From Sphagnum magellanicum (taxonomy: Eukaryota > Streptophyta > Sphagnopsida > Sphagnales > Sphagnaceae), in contig CM038907.1 in the NCBI GenBank assembly GCA_021904315.1, positions 24,621,223-24,685,222 on the forward strand: 64,000 bases of DNA. Reading direction: 5' to 3'. Under the pieces are notes generated by a model. That model was given only the letters and a program-made list of their open reading frames with translations. It was not told the origin of the DNA and did not search any database. A program made the position numbers and the translations under genes. Below are positions 34,280-46,342 of the stretch, piece by piece (the stretch's first letter is position 1; the number at the start of each line of letters is the position of its first letter).

Positions 34280-36941
34280 AGGCACCCAGCAAAAGAGTGG
34301 GAAATCCATTAGAATAGTGAGAGACCTAGTTCAAATAATGGGTGAACATGAAGTTCATTGGCCATTTTTTCCCCTTAAAACTTTAAATTGTCATCATTTT
34401 AAAAAATAAAAATGTTTGTGTCTATGGTTACTTCTTTAAGTTTTTTCAAGTTTGATTTTACATCACAAATGATAATTTATTTTTGTGGTAATGTTATCAT
34501 ATATCAAGCTTTCTATCATTTTGATCATGGTTTTAGATGGGTTGAACTACAACAATGTCAAGTTGTAGGCATAATACAAAAGGAGGTGAGAACATTGTTG
34601 TAGTCTACATTGGCTGCATTCATTGAAACAAATTCAAAATATTATTGCATTTATAAGACAACTAGTTTTTTATGTATATTGACCAGCATTTATTGGTCTA
34701 ATGTGTATTTCCAGATTGGGTTGGGTGGTGGAGGAAGGGACACCCACTAGAATGTTGAGAAATCCATTAGAATTGTGAGCCAATGTATCAACATTTTACT
34801 AAAGAATCCCAATTATATGAGTGGGAGGTAATGTATAATTCCCAATACTTGTTTTGAAATTATTTCCAATTTCATTTAAGAAATATTCACTTTACAAGTT
34901 TTTGTCAACTACCAAATTAAACTATGGTATGTTAATAAATTTTCAAAACCAAGTTTGTCATGTACCTAAACAATTGTGCCATCTTTGACTTGGCATAAAA
35001 CCCAAAAGTTGATATGTATCAAAGCTCAAACATTGATGAAAAATTCATAATTTATCATGGAGACTAAGAATGTGTTTACATAGCTGAGACATGTTCCATG
35101 TGAATACAAGTAACATATTTGAACTTATCCATATCATAATTGTAATGTTTCCATCTTCATTAACTTGAACAGGAAAAACCTTTTAGCCTAAGACAACATT
35201 CCTTGGAAAAAAACTTGGCCTGTGGCACCTTGAAAAATTTCAATTTTTTTGAAAAAAAATTGAAAATAAAGAAACAAAACTTAAAATTACAACTACTAAA
35301 ATTAAAAAACTGTGAGTGTAACTCACTAACCTAATTCACTATGGGATCTTAAACATGAGCTAGATCATCACACCTTTGTGTTATTTCATCTCAAGTGAAA
35401 TTTGAATAACCACATAGTCATCATGGCCACCTCTAATCAAAATAACTCACTAGGTTTAATTTTTTTATATTATTAAAACTATTTTTTCATTCTTGGAAAA
35501 AAATTTATAATTGGTCATTAATCCACATATTTCATTTTTAATGTATAATTATGTATAATAATATTTTAATTTATCTATTAAACACCATGTGATATACTAC
35601 ATGCTTATGTAAACCATGTTTAGAATTAACTAGAAATTTCATAAAATTTGAAAAAATGTTATCTTTTATTTTGGGCCTCATTTAATAAAATGAAAAGATT
35701 ATGAAACAAAAAAAATTGGAAAATTCAATTTTGATTATGTAAAATCATATAAGTTTAAATATATGAACTAATGAATTATGTATATTATATGCTATGTCTT
35801 TATAAATCAAAAAATAATTCAGAATATAATATAGCGATGGTTGGGGACATACTATATTTATTTTAAATTTTCTGATTTAATATTTTAAAAATAGTAAAAA
35901 AAATTATCAGTTGAAATAAATGGTTAAAATGTGGGAAATTGCAATGCTTTCATTTATTTATGTTAGCCAAAAAATATTTTGCTTAAAAAAATAAAAATTG
36001 TCACATTTCATTAAAAAAAAAGGCCTATTTATGAATCATTCATGAAAGCATTTTTTTTGTGAAGAAAAATGTTTTGAATTGTTATTTTAAAAAATTCAAA
36101 TGTATTTTTCCTCAAATGACTTGAAATTTTTATATGTTGATTTATTACATATGTCGAGACCTTGGGAAAAACTTCAAGAATGAATTTTCATTTGTTTCAT
36201 TTGAACAAAGTATGAGAAAAAAATACATGTTTAAACCTTGGATTTATAAAACAAAATTTGATGAACATGGTGGAATATATAATCTTTGACATGTTTTACT
36301 AAAATTTGATGTGATAGTCACCTTGGAGACCAAGGTTGAAAGCTTGCTACCAATGACCATATAAAAATACATTATATGTTGATCATGTACAAAAAAATTG
36401 TAATTTGATTACATACTTGATCATAACAATATGACATAATTTGATTGTCATTTGTAAATTTCTTGTTCAACCAAATATTAGTGAATTCACTATGTCCATG
36501 GCAACTTGTTCATGTTCACTGTGCTTGCATAGTGAGTTTACTAATCTTTAACGTGAATTTGTTTCCATTTCATGTAATTGTGTGTGAAATTTGTATTGAA
36601 CTAAGCCACATCTCCTACTAGTGAATTTATACAATTGACTCACAAATCACCTTTACATATTCATCCACATACTGCCATGTCAAAGCCTAAAACCATAAAA
36701 TTAATATTTAAACATTTGTAAACTTGAACATGTAATGGACAACATATCTCTGTGTGTTTCAGCATGGTAAAGATGGAGATAAATGGGTGGATGGGTGTTG
36801 GAATAATACCCATGCATTCTTTTTCAACTGTGTACCCCAAAAAACAACCCCCTTAAAAAATCATTTGGTAATGTTTTGAAAAAATTGGAGTCTTTGGATG
36901 GTGCAAGGGGCAGACATGAGTGATAGTCATCATAGGGGCAT

Positions 36942-37028
36942 CTATCTATGAAGAAAGCTAGTTTGTTTTGTTTATTCAGTCACATTGAGATCTCCTTAAC
37001 CACTGTGCCTGTTGCCACCCTCTTGGTA
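36942..37028. repeat. Interspersed repeat, second family, copy 2
   Basis: Partner of 19,089-19,173 (shared TCTATCTATGAAG, AGTTTGTTTTGTTT, GAGATCTCC, CACTCTTGGTA-like). It lies outside the large duplication, so it is a separate dispersed family. Confidence 0.65.
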
Positions 37029-40000
37029 CGATTTGAAACATTATGAAATCAAGTTGCTGCATCCCCTTTGGGTCAATGATTTAGGGACTTCTAGGGATAA
37101 CATTGCATGGTCTATTTCTTAAAGCATCTTCAGCTGTGCTCAGTACATGTCCATTATCTTGCATCGTAAAATATATTTCACATCCAAATTTAGTTATTTA
37201 CTTTTTACAACCCCACCAATAAAACTGAACCTACGACAGTAAATAGGTCGGGGAGTATTAACAGCGAAACCACTTGGACCAATCATTATGATGGGCGAAT
37301 CAGATACATTGAATAGCAGTCAGATCATATTTATTACACCTTTTCCTATAGGTGCACAACGTTGCTGCGCCCTTTACCAACCATAACAAACTGTGCAATT
37401 ATGCTGAGCCAAAACTATTTTCCTGAACCAAACTGGCATATAATGTGCCCCTGGGCTCATTCTGTTTAAGGAAGTTCACAAATGTAACAACACCTTTGGC
37501 CTGTGATAGAAGGTTCACATTTGTTAAGTGACTCCCCCAACCACAAGGAGTTCTCTCCGTCGTGGCTTACAACTATGATTTGAAGGCATAGGATGATGTT
37601 CTCACCACAATTCATGTGACCTGGAAGGTTAGATTGACTAAGGCAAAAACAGGGTTCAAATCTTGTCCATGATTCAAACATTGAGGACTTGAAAGAACAA
37701 AGAATTCAGGTCTGTGATTGAGTATGCAATAAGAAACATTCTCAACTTTGCAGGCAAACAAACATGATTGCAACTGTCCATGGGTGACTGAATAAAATCT
37801 TGGTCATCTGCAATTGACTGAAAAGTATCCCACCATCTGTGAGTAATAGGAATGCCCCAATGCCTAGTGCTGAGTTATAAACACAACATATGAGATTTAG
37901 GCTTTGAAAGCATGTGTCAAGGCATTTGATTCATGTTTTCCTGTCATGGGATTCTAATCGTTCAATGGTTGCACTTTGCACTTTACATCACCATTGAATA
38001 CTAAAAACAAATCTTACTTGCTTATTGCATAGATTCATGTGCTCCTTAAATTGCATTTGGAAATTGGATTCAACATATGCAGCAAAGCAAACCATTGGAA
38101 ACAAATATTCTAAATGAACATGTTCTCATCAAGTTGCTTTGTACATCTGTTGCACCTGAGGATAAAAGAGATACAAGATACACCATAAATTGTTCTCAGA
38201 TTTGACAACAATGAATTTGTAGAACTATCAACTATAGAACGAAAAATAAAATACAACATGCAAGGAAAATTAGAAAGTTGCTTGATTATTGACAATGAGA
38301 TTATGGTTTTTCATAAATACTAGGAATTTGCAAGATTCTGTTGACATTGAGTTTACAATTGTGATATTGTCAAATTCATGGTATATCTCAATCTAAGTTG
38401 AACATGTGTTTAGTGTAGGATAATGCCTGAAGAACAAGGCATTGTCACCAAAGAGGAGGGCACACAAACTTTTGCATACACTTTGACATCAAACACTCAT
38501 CACAAAATTATGGTCTCAAGGGAATCAACACAACTTAATTTTAAACATGAACCCAAATCAACTAAACTGAACCTATTTACAACATAGCAACAGAGTTGAT
38601 TCTATGGGCCTTGACAGATTAGTTCACTTTGAATCATCTCTCAATGTGGGCTATTGTGGCTATAATAGTGGGCGTCCCAAAAATAGATACAATCAATGTA
38701 GTGTCAATGCCCAAACCCACTGTTGACCTTATACTGGAGATGGAGAAAATATTGACAAGCAACTTCCTCAGCCAATTTCTTCCATTTTCCCAAGAACTTC
38801 CCACTAAAGAAAATTTGCTCAAAGTTCCCAATTATTTAGGTACCTGATCCGTCCCTTAACCCAACATAAAACCCAAGCATGTCAGACTTGAAGAAAATAC
38901 CCCACAAAAGGCTAGCCCCTTGATCCCCTAGAGCTTGTCATCTCTTTTGTCATAAGGTCCCTACTGACTTGTTAATACCTAGTGTTTTGTTCGCTAATTT
39001 TAACGCAGTGGAATTCATGAAGCTAACAAGTAGAACAAATAGAGATTGAACTCAGGCATTCTTCCCAAACTCCTAACATCAAATTTTATTCCTACAACAA
39101 ATCACAATTCAATGAAAAAGAGTCAGAAAAACAAGCATGTTTAACTTCTCCAGTCATCTTGTATTTTCCCCTTCAACAGCCAAACACACTGTCCTCCATC
39201 CAACAACTCTTATTCATTTCTATCACACAATCACATAATAAACACTCCATCATCAACACATGATCTGAGCGCTGGCACACCATGAAGAGCAGAAGACCAA
39301 TATTGATAACCTGCAAACGACAAAACACAAGAAAAATAGAAAAGAGGTAAAGAAGAAAAATGCAACTTCCTCCAATGTTCATGATTGTGAACCATCTCCA
39401 TCTTGGCATTTTTTGCTAGTCACATCCACTGCAATAAATCATCCATTAAATTTAGGAAGTATAGAGGTTTTGTTGAGAGGTAATGGTTACTTTGGAATGG
39501 TTGCTTTGGAAGTAGAAATTTTTTGCTACAAAATGAAAATTTTGCTAAGAAAAAATAAAAGTTTAGTTAAAAATAGAAAGGTTTTATCAAAAGGTAAAAG
39601 TTTAGTCATAATGAAATATAGATTTTGTTAAAAAGCAAAAGTTTAACTACAAAAAAAAAGGTTTTTGCTTAAAGGATAAAAGTTTAATCAATGAAATAAT
39701 AAAAGGTCGATAAATAGATAAGTAGGAAGGGGGGTTGGCTGTTAGTTGGTAGGTAGGGTCAAGATGTAGGTTAGAAAGGGTGCTAGGTCAACAAGATAGA
39801 TAATTCAGTATGGTAATTAGGCAGGGAGGTAGTATGGAGGTCAGAATTGAGGAAAAATCAGCCCCAAAAGAAATTCATAAAACAAAACCCAAAAAAGTTG
39901 GCTAACTGAGGCTAAATGAAAAAATATAGCCCATCTCATGGATTGAATGGTTCATTGGTGCATTGGTGGGTGCTAGTTCATTTTGGCCATAGGCCTATAT

Positions 40001-40454
40001 GCCCACAATCTATGCCCACGACATTAATTTAACCTAAAATAGGTGATGAATATAGGTGGAAATAGAAATTTTTCTAAGTCAATGAAAAATTGTAGTATGC
40101 ATTTGTAAACCACCAAATGGGTATAGGATTGAAACTATGTATGTTTATTACATAGTTATGGAAATTTACGTTCTTATTTACACAAATATCCCTTCACTTT
40201 TTTATTTTGTATGTGTAACTATTATGTCATATCATTTTCCTACCATGCATTTCACATAATCACAAATTATGCAAAAAAAATTTGAAAATTAAAATTAAAT
40301 TTTTTTTCTCAATTGTTTTTCATAAAACTTTGCATTCATATAATAATTTATTCTCATCAAGTGAAGATGTTTTCAAAGGTCATAAACACTCATTTACATA
40401 ATAACCAAAATGAAATTAAATAAGAAATTTACTAATGTTTACATATCACATGGT

Positions 40455-40745
40455 TTTTAATGTGATTCAATGCATGTGTGCATCAATGCACATTAATGTG
40501 TCAAAATGTTTTTACATGAATTATCATGTGTGAATCAATGCACATTAATATGTCAAAATTTGTTTTACATGAATTATCATGTGTGAGTCAATGAACATTA
40601 ATATGTCAAAATTTTTTTACATGATTATCATGTATACATGAATGCACATTAATATATCAAATTTTTTTTACATCAATTATCATGTGTGAATTCATGCACA
40701 ATAATGTGATAAAAACTTTCTACATGAGTGGGTCAATGCACATTA
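40455..40745. repeat. ~52-bp tandem repeat, about 5.5 copies
   Basis: CATGTGTG.ATCAATGCACATTAATATGTCAAAA followed by TTTTACATGAATTAT recurs with CATGT(G/A)T at 40,473, 40,525, 40,579, 40,629 and 40,681. Spacings are 52, 54, 50 and 52 bp. Units are diverged by substitutions and small indels. There is no coding content. Confidence 0.85.
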
Positions 40746-42089
40746 ATTGAAGTTATGACCAAACCATAATTAAAATTCCAACACTAATTAAATTACAAAT
40801 TTAATCTTTAGACAATTACATAAATAATAATTTAATTAAATCAAATTACACATCCAATAGACCCTTTTTTTTTCTTTTGGGGAGAATGGGGATCTGAATT
40901 TTCTGGTTCCCAGCATGTTTTTATCAAGTTCTCACTATGTTTTAAACATGTTTTCAACAAATTTTAAACTTATTCTTCAAGTTCCAAATAATACTTTACT
41001 TTGCCCCATATGCTTTGGCCCAATGTTGTCTTCTTGGAACCTAAATAGGTGAATCAATATTGGGACATGTATGCTTGTACATTTGGAGTGAATACTTCTG
41101 TAACGGGTAGTGTCCAAAGTTGAATTTTTTTTGTAATGGGCCAATGAAAGAGGCTCATTGCAAAAAAAATTCTGAACTTGAATGGGGACCCCAACTACTT
41201 GGTCCCTAATCATAAGGGCAGACCAATTTGGTGTTGGGTTTTTAGTCCAAACAAAAGGAGAGGCTAAGTAAAGGCTTCAAATTCTTTGATCATGTTTTTA
41301 CTGTTGGATTCTTATTAGCTTAATACCAACTTAGGTGCCATAAAATAAATGAGGAACTTTTCAAATTTGGTCTTCGTATTTGAAAGCCTATCCCAGGGCA
41401 TAATTTGAGGGACCTTCCAGAAGTAGAAGACAGATTTTGTAAGGTCCCTTGGAGAATTCCTTATGTATGGTAATGAACAACATTTTGGCTCTTCCTGGAT
41501 TCTGGGGGCCCAGTTGAAATTTGGATGGCCCTCAAATCCAAGAAGAGTCTCAACGTTGTTCCTTTGACGATCCCCATTGGTAAAATGGCTTGCACATCAA
41601 ATTTTGGATAAGGTGATCGTAATGTTGGTAGGGTTTTTTTTAAGGATTTTGCAAAGTAGCCAAGATGCCAACTATACAGAAATTATTTTAGCCAATTCTG
41701 GCTACATGCTAGATATGAAAGTAGAAAAAAACCAGGATCTTTCTATATTCTTTGCTACCTACTGGAACTTATTGTAGAAATCTGGTGTTTGAAAATTTGG
41801 CAAATTTGGACCATTTTTCTCATGAAAAATCGTTTCTATTCATCAAAATCACATTTTTTCAGGTCAAATTTTTGCGAAAATTCACCAATAAAAAAAACAC
41901 TGAATGTTGGTGTGAAAATGAGTTTGTTCCTAGGCTAAGTTCCTTAGCATACCTTAGCTAACTGACTTACCTAATATTTAAACCTAAACCTACCGAAACA
42001 CTTAGCCTACTTAGCTTATTTAGTCCACCTAGCTTACATAGCCTAGCTACCTAAAATAGCTTAGTTATCTAGAGCCCAAGTACCTATCA

Positions 42090-42240
42090 GTGTTCGGCAA
42101 GTATCAAAAATATCTTCGAGTAATTTACTCAAATATCATTCAAGTATCCTTATCTGAACTTTTCAGGGTATCATTTTGAGTGATACCCTGACTGAAAACC
42201 TGATTGTCGGTTCTCACTTGTGTGAGAACCGGCTCATGGA
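42090..42240. mobile_element. hAT-like MITE fragment
   Basis: It begins CAGTGTTCGGCAAGTATC, a hAT-like terminus related to the 20,342 element. It contains the palindromes CAGGGTATCATTTTGAGTGATACCCTG-type (two arms of about 9 bp near 42,165-42,190) and GGTTCTCACTTGTGTGAGAACC (42,210-42,231, described by its arms GGTTCTCAC and GTGAGAACC). No matching right terminus or 8-bp duplication was found, so it is probably truncated. Confidence 0.45.
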
Positions 42241-42370
42241 TTAAAATTAACAATATTGAGACCCAGGTGAAATAAAACCCCTTTACCTGGGTTAGATTCT
42301 CAGGGTACTGTCTACTCTATGTAATATATTATTAAAAAAAATTTGTTTGTAACATTAGAGTTATGCTTTG

Positions 42371-42470
42371 AGTCACCCTGTGTTCACCCTGTCTTTGGGC
42401 TTCGTTTCCCCCACCCCCCATCCCCTCTTTCAATAGTATCCGCAAAGTAAGGAATTTTTTAAAAATCTCA
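42371..42470. repeat. Interspersed repeat, copy 2
   Basis: Partner of 15,082-15,160. Shared AGTCACCCT, C-rich middle, TCCCCTCTTTCA and GTATCCGCAAA(G)TAAGGA. Orientation is the same. Confidence 0.6.
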
Positions 42471-43446
42471 GATCAAGATCAACTATGATTGATATGAGCT
42501 CACTTTTCATTGACCTTTTCATTCAAAATGTAGAACAATTATGATAAAGAATTACATTTGCAACTACGACCTGGCACATGCCAAATTTATTTACATTTGT
42601 GATTGAAAGTGCTTGCCACCTGGGGACATGTGACACTGCAACAATCAAGTTACAAAATTAATTGATTTCAACACTAGTCATATCACTAGTCACAAACATA
42701 AGGTTGGAATGGACAAGATTTTTTTATAATGGTCAAATCTTTTTATAATTTTTATGATTTGGTTCTGATTAATTGAAACAAAATTGATGGTTCTAACTTG
42801 TCAAATTAAAAAATTAACCAACAATGATCACTTCCTTTCCTTGCAAGAATATTATAGGTCATCAGTCAACTCTATTGAAAAGGTCGAAATCTCATTTTTT
42901 GGTGATATGACTGTGTGGTGACATGATGATGTATATGTCTATTCGTCATTGGACCGACATCAAAATTAGGGAATAATATGTACATCTGGGGCAATGCATT
43001 GGAAACAAGACTTTTTTCGCGACTGTCCAATGTGGGGGAAAGGCACATGTGACAACAGAACTATCTGTTGAAGCATGTTCATTGTCATCGGTAAATCAAG
43101 CAAGATATAAACAAAAAGACAGGTGCCCGTGGATAATTCACACAACGTTTCACAATGCGAGAGGTCCTTATCCAGCGACAAGCTTGGGGCCTGTAAGAAA
43201 TGCCGGCCTCACAAGGCAGCTTCTTCATGCTTTGCAGAAAGCCGGAAGCGCCGCATCGATGGAGCTTTGCACGCGGCGCATTTCGCGGGTGAACCCGTAT
43301 GGTGAGCGGAATCCTCATAGAGTAGGTACCGACATTTTGGTTGGCATTTGCCGTGGGCATTGATGCTTGAAACTTGTTCAAAATTCCTTCTTGCAATCGA
43401 TGTTTTGAAATTATTCGGGATTTGTTGACGCATCGATACTTGAAAA

Positions 43447-43725
43447 ATGGAACTCTGCAGCTTGAGGACTCATTATGATCGGGGTCGTGGGAGGACTCAT
43501 CACGGTCCAGGTCCAGGTGCTCGAGGAGTAAATTATTTGTTGTTTGTGTGTTTGGTCCTAGTAGCTGCTGCTGCAGCAGGACTAGTGATGATGGAGCTAG
43601 TAGCTGGGGATGAAGGGAGCGATTTCTTGGACACGAAAGAGACGCAAGTGAAATCCATAGCCAAACAGGCACAAGCTAACCAAGCCAACAGTTGCGGTAA
43701 TTATACATTTTACCAGACTTCATGA
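43447..43725 (+). CDS. Possible small single-pass membrane protein, 92 aa, unrecognised
   Basis: This lies in a ~700-bp island (43,000-43,730) of distinctly higher GC than its surroundings, which suggests coding or promoter DNA. The + strand frame has a basic, Gly/Arg/His-rich N-terminus (residues 1-28) and one strong hydrophobic segment (about 29-50, GVNYLLFVCLVLVAAAAAGL). A polar tail with Glu, Lys, Gln and Asn follows and ends at TGA. That layout fits a type I/II single-pass protein. The opposite strand has a 195-codon open frame (43,085-43,672) over the same island, so strand choice is not certain. Upstream + strand frames (43,049-43,363 and 43,123-43,305) could be an earlier exon. I recognise no family. 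Confidence 0.35.
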   Translation: MELCSLRTHYDRGRGRTHHGPGPGARGVNYLLFVCLVLVAAAAAGLVMMELVAGDEGSDFLDTKETQVKSIAKQAQANQANSCGNYTFYQTS

Positions 43726-44075
43726 ATTCATTCATTCCTTTCACAAAGATGGGCTAACTGCTTTAATTACTAGATGGTAGGTGCGCTGTACTAGATACTT
43801 CTTTCTTGTCGCCGTCGTCTTCTTATCGATTTCTACATGATCCATTCCATTCGGTTTCTAAGAAGGAAGGAAGGAAGGAAGATGATCTAACTCGGTACAA
43901 GCAGAATATTCCATCTTGGCACTGGACTGGGATTTCGTGTCTTGTGAGCTTCCCCGCCAAAACATATAATTAATGGGGCGCTTCGTCGCTACTTGGAGGA
44001 GCATGTCGATCAATAGCAAGTTCGAAGAGTAGTGATCAAGCTAGTGATAAACAAGGAAAAATGAAAATATGGAGA

Positions 44076-44077
44076 AG

Positions 44078-44109
<32 letters not shown>

Positions 44110-44110
44110 C
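44076..44110. repeat. (GCCT)n microsatellite
   Basis: About eight GCCT units, followed by (TGA)n. A short (AAGG)n run lies nearby at 43,863-43,880. Confidence 0.95.
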
Positions 44111-44323
44111 TGATGATGATGATGTAGCTACAACACTTGATCATGAGCAGCTTCATTACTGGAATTTGATATTCGTGTTTGGGCGGGCGGGCGGTGGCAA
44201 TTGGTGTTGTTTTTGTTGTCGGTAAATTTTCAGAGTTGATTTCGACTTGCAATTCTACCCAGAATTGCACACGCCGTGCATGCGCGCCGTTGCTAGGCGA
44301 GCTTTAGAGAGTTGAATGGCCCG

Positions 44324-45031
44324 TCAAATTTTTTCAAGAAATCTCAGACGAGACTCACGAGACGGAGTTATTAAAGTTTTCACTCTGCCCCATTTCCAGA
44401 TATGATTGATTGAGAACTCTATAAATTGAAACCCAGATCTGGTGTTGACTATCTGGGTCTTATCTGGGTGCAATTTTAGTCCCATGCACTTTAACCATTC
44501 CTCCAAGAATGTCTGAGCCTGTTCTATGACCTCCCTGGATTGGTGAAGTACAACAAAGTTGTTGACATATCTAACCAATATCGGAGTCGGTTTTTTAGGG
44601 TGTGCTTTTAGTGCCCACTCTTTCAAAGTTGTCTCCATCCCATGGAGGGCCATGTTGGCTAGCAGTGGAAAGAAGATAATGTCATAGGTGCCCATATTTA
44701 TGATTTTCATGTATTGAGGATTATTTCCCAATTTAGTCATGATGTCGGCTTTAAGCCAGGCTTTTACCTGTTTGGCTAGACTAGGCAAAGTTTTGAGTTT
44801 GTTTAAGAGGGCTTAGTGGTTGATGCAATTAAAACATTTGGAAATGTCTGCATTCAAAACATACTTAGGCTTGGCTCAAATAGCTAAGAATATGGCTTTA
44901 ATGACGGCATCTTGGCAACTCCGTCCAAGTCTAAATCCATAGGAATTGGATTCAAAGTAAGCTTCCCATTCAGTTTCTAGGGCCATCTTGGCCAAAGCTT
45001 GCTTGGCTTTGTCTTCAATAACGGGGATAGG
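44324..45031 (-). pseudogene. Dead group II intron-type reverse transcriptase
   Basis: Read on the - strand from 45,031 down, the frame gives PVIEDKAKQALAKMALETEW, then FESNSYGFRLGRSCQDAV, then KPKYVLNADISKCFNCINH. Next come PLLANMALHGMETTLKEWAL, VRYVNNFVVLH and a LKLHPDKTQIVNTRSGF segment. These are RT blocks of group II intron-encoded proteins. It is inactive: a TGA and a TAA fall in the first third, the GTPQGG block reads GTYDII, the catalytic YADD reads YVNN, and no intact X/maturase or endonuclease domain is seen. Such genes live in mitochondria, plastids and bacteria. A nuclear copy most likely came from organelle DNA (inference). Confidence 0.85.
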
Positions 45032-45683
45032 CCAAAAAAAGGAAGAGGCGCGAAGTGCAATTCGAAAAAAAAAATCTAAGATTACTCAATGTATCACTGC
45101 GCCCAACAATCCATTATGCACGGGACCAGACAACTCTTCTTGTCTCAATATGAAAGCCAACTACAACCCAAGCTATGTAATGTAAGACTCACAAGAAACT
45201 GTTTTGGCATTCCTCTGACAAATTCAAGTTGAAAAATTAACAAAACATAGTGAAAAAACTCCCCAAGGATTTAATTGTGGGACCAATATTTTGATGTTTT
45301 ATTCCAATTTTCCCATTTTTGCTCCATGTGCAGTTGATCACAAAATCATACTAGTACAAAGTCTACTCTCAAAACAACTGAAACCAATGTTCCAACAAAC
45401 CTCCAAAAATGTGGAACTTCATTCCAAGTCTAACTCTAGCTGATTCTGCTCGCTGTCCCCAAGATAAATCTCTTCTTTGAAGATTTGGTTCTCATTCCAG
45501 GCTATAAATTAAATGGATCTAGATCTATATTAAGGATTCTTCCTGATCATTGCTTTGCAATTCGTTTAGTAAATTGAGAGATTGATTGATTTCCCTGCAA
45601 CCTGCAACCATACCAGACCCTATAATCCATCCCCTTACAGTTTCTTAAAAATTTTCCTAGTTTATGTTTGGAGGGCAGCTTCC
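45032..45683. other. Unique left flank of duplicate B, no gene recognised
   Basis: About 650 bp lie between the dead reverse transcriptase and the duplication boundary. No clear coding exon is visible. Any new first exon for the truncated fructokinase copy would have to lie here or further upstream, and would have to end in phase 1. I cannot point to one. Confidence 0.5.
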
Positions 45684-46342
45684 CTGTTTTCCTGATGCGT
45701 TTTGCGATCCTCTCGGTGTTCTGTGAGCGTATGCAGCGAATTTGGAATTGCTGGATCTGATCCTCTGGTGAAGGCCATTTCCATTTCTACACAGTGTTGC
45801 AGTTAGTGTACTAGTTATGAACGTAGCGTGAAAGATCGTCATTAGCTTGTTGGATTCGGCAGGCAGATCATGCGCGCTTTGGCTTTGTTGTATGTTTGGC
45901 TTTTTGAGCTATTGCATCATCAAGTCTTGCAGGGCTAATCTGTAAATCTCGGGGGCGCCGCTGCTTTGAAGTTGTGCATGTTTTTTGTCGTGTTCTATGT
46001 TTGAAAGTGTGGATCCCGTTTGTCTGATCTGTGTAGAGAAGTACTAGAATCGTTCTTCATGTGTTGATTGAAACTGCGACTCTCGGACGGCAGTTTTTGA
46101 AGTGTGATTTTCTCGTTTCCAAGCATCCATTGGAAACAGAGAGTGGTTGTTTTTTCAACACAAGCAGTATGAGTGTTGTGACCAGTGTGTTTGCAGAGCT
46201 TAAAAGTTATGATTTTGCAGGTCAGGGCTTTCTATTGAAGTTACCATTTTGTCTGAAAATCACTGCATGAATTCATGGTTTTGTGTTGACTTGTTTTCCC
46301 CCCCTCCTGGATTTTCTTTGCTGTAACTGCGAAATGGAGCAG

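Larger units (their letters stand above)
23210..35230. repeat. Segmental duplication, copy A (~12.0 kb)
   Basis: Direct duplicate of 45,684-58,112. The left boundary (first shared bases CTGTTTTCCTGATGCG) lies inside fructokinase intron 1. The right boundary is near 35,230, after the shared ATTCCTTGGAAAA. It includes fructokinase exons 2-7 and about 8 kb of AT-rich DNA downstream with retroelement remnants. The offset is 22,474 bp on the left and about 22,880 bp on the right because of internal insertions and deletions. No element-like terminal repeats mark the boundaries. Confidence 0.95.
35231..42080. other. AT-rich intergenic DNA between duplicates, no gene recognised
   Basis: Nearly 7 kb of mostly AT-rich DNA with short broken frames on both strands. 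Composition is more balanced at 36,900-39,400 but I see no domain there. A degenerate AAAAGTTTAGT-type repeat runs at 39,520-39,700, and short TTAGC(C/T)TA-type repeats at 41,935-42,070. Listed repeats at 36,942 and 40,455 fall inside it. Confidence 0.55.

Noticed and set aside
37640..37665. GGTTCAAAT motif resembling a tRNA T-loop
   Set aside because: The T-stem pairs poorly and I could not build acceptor, D and anticodon arms around it.
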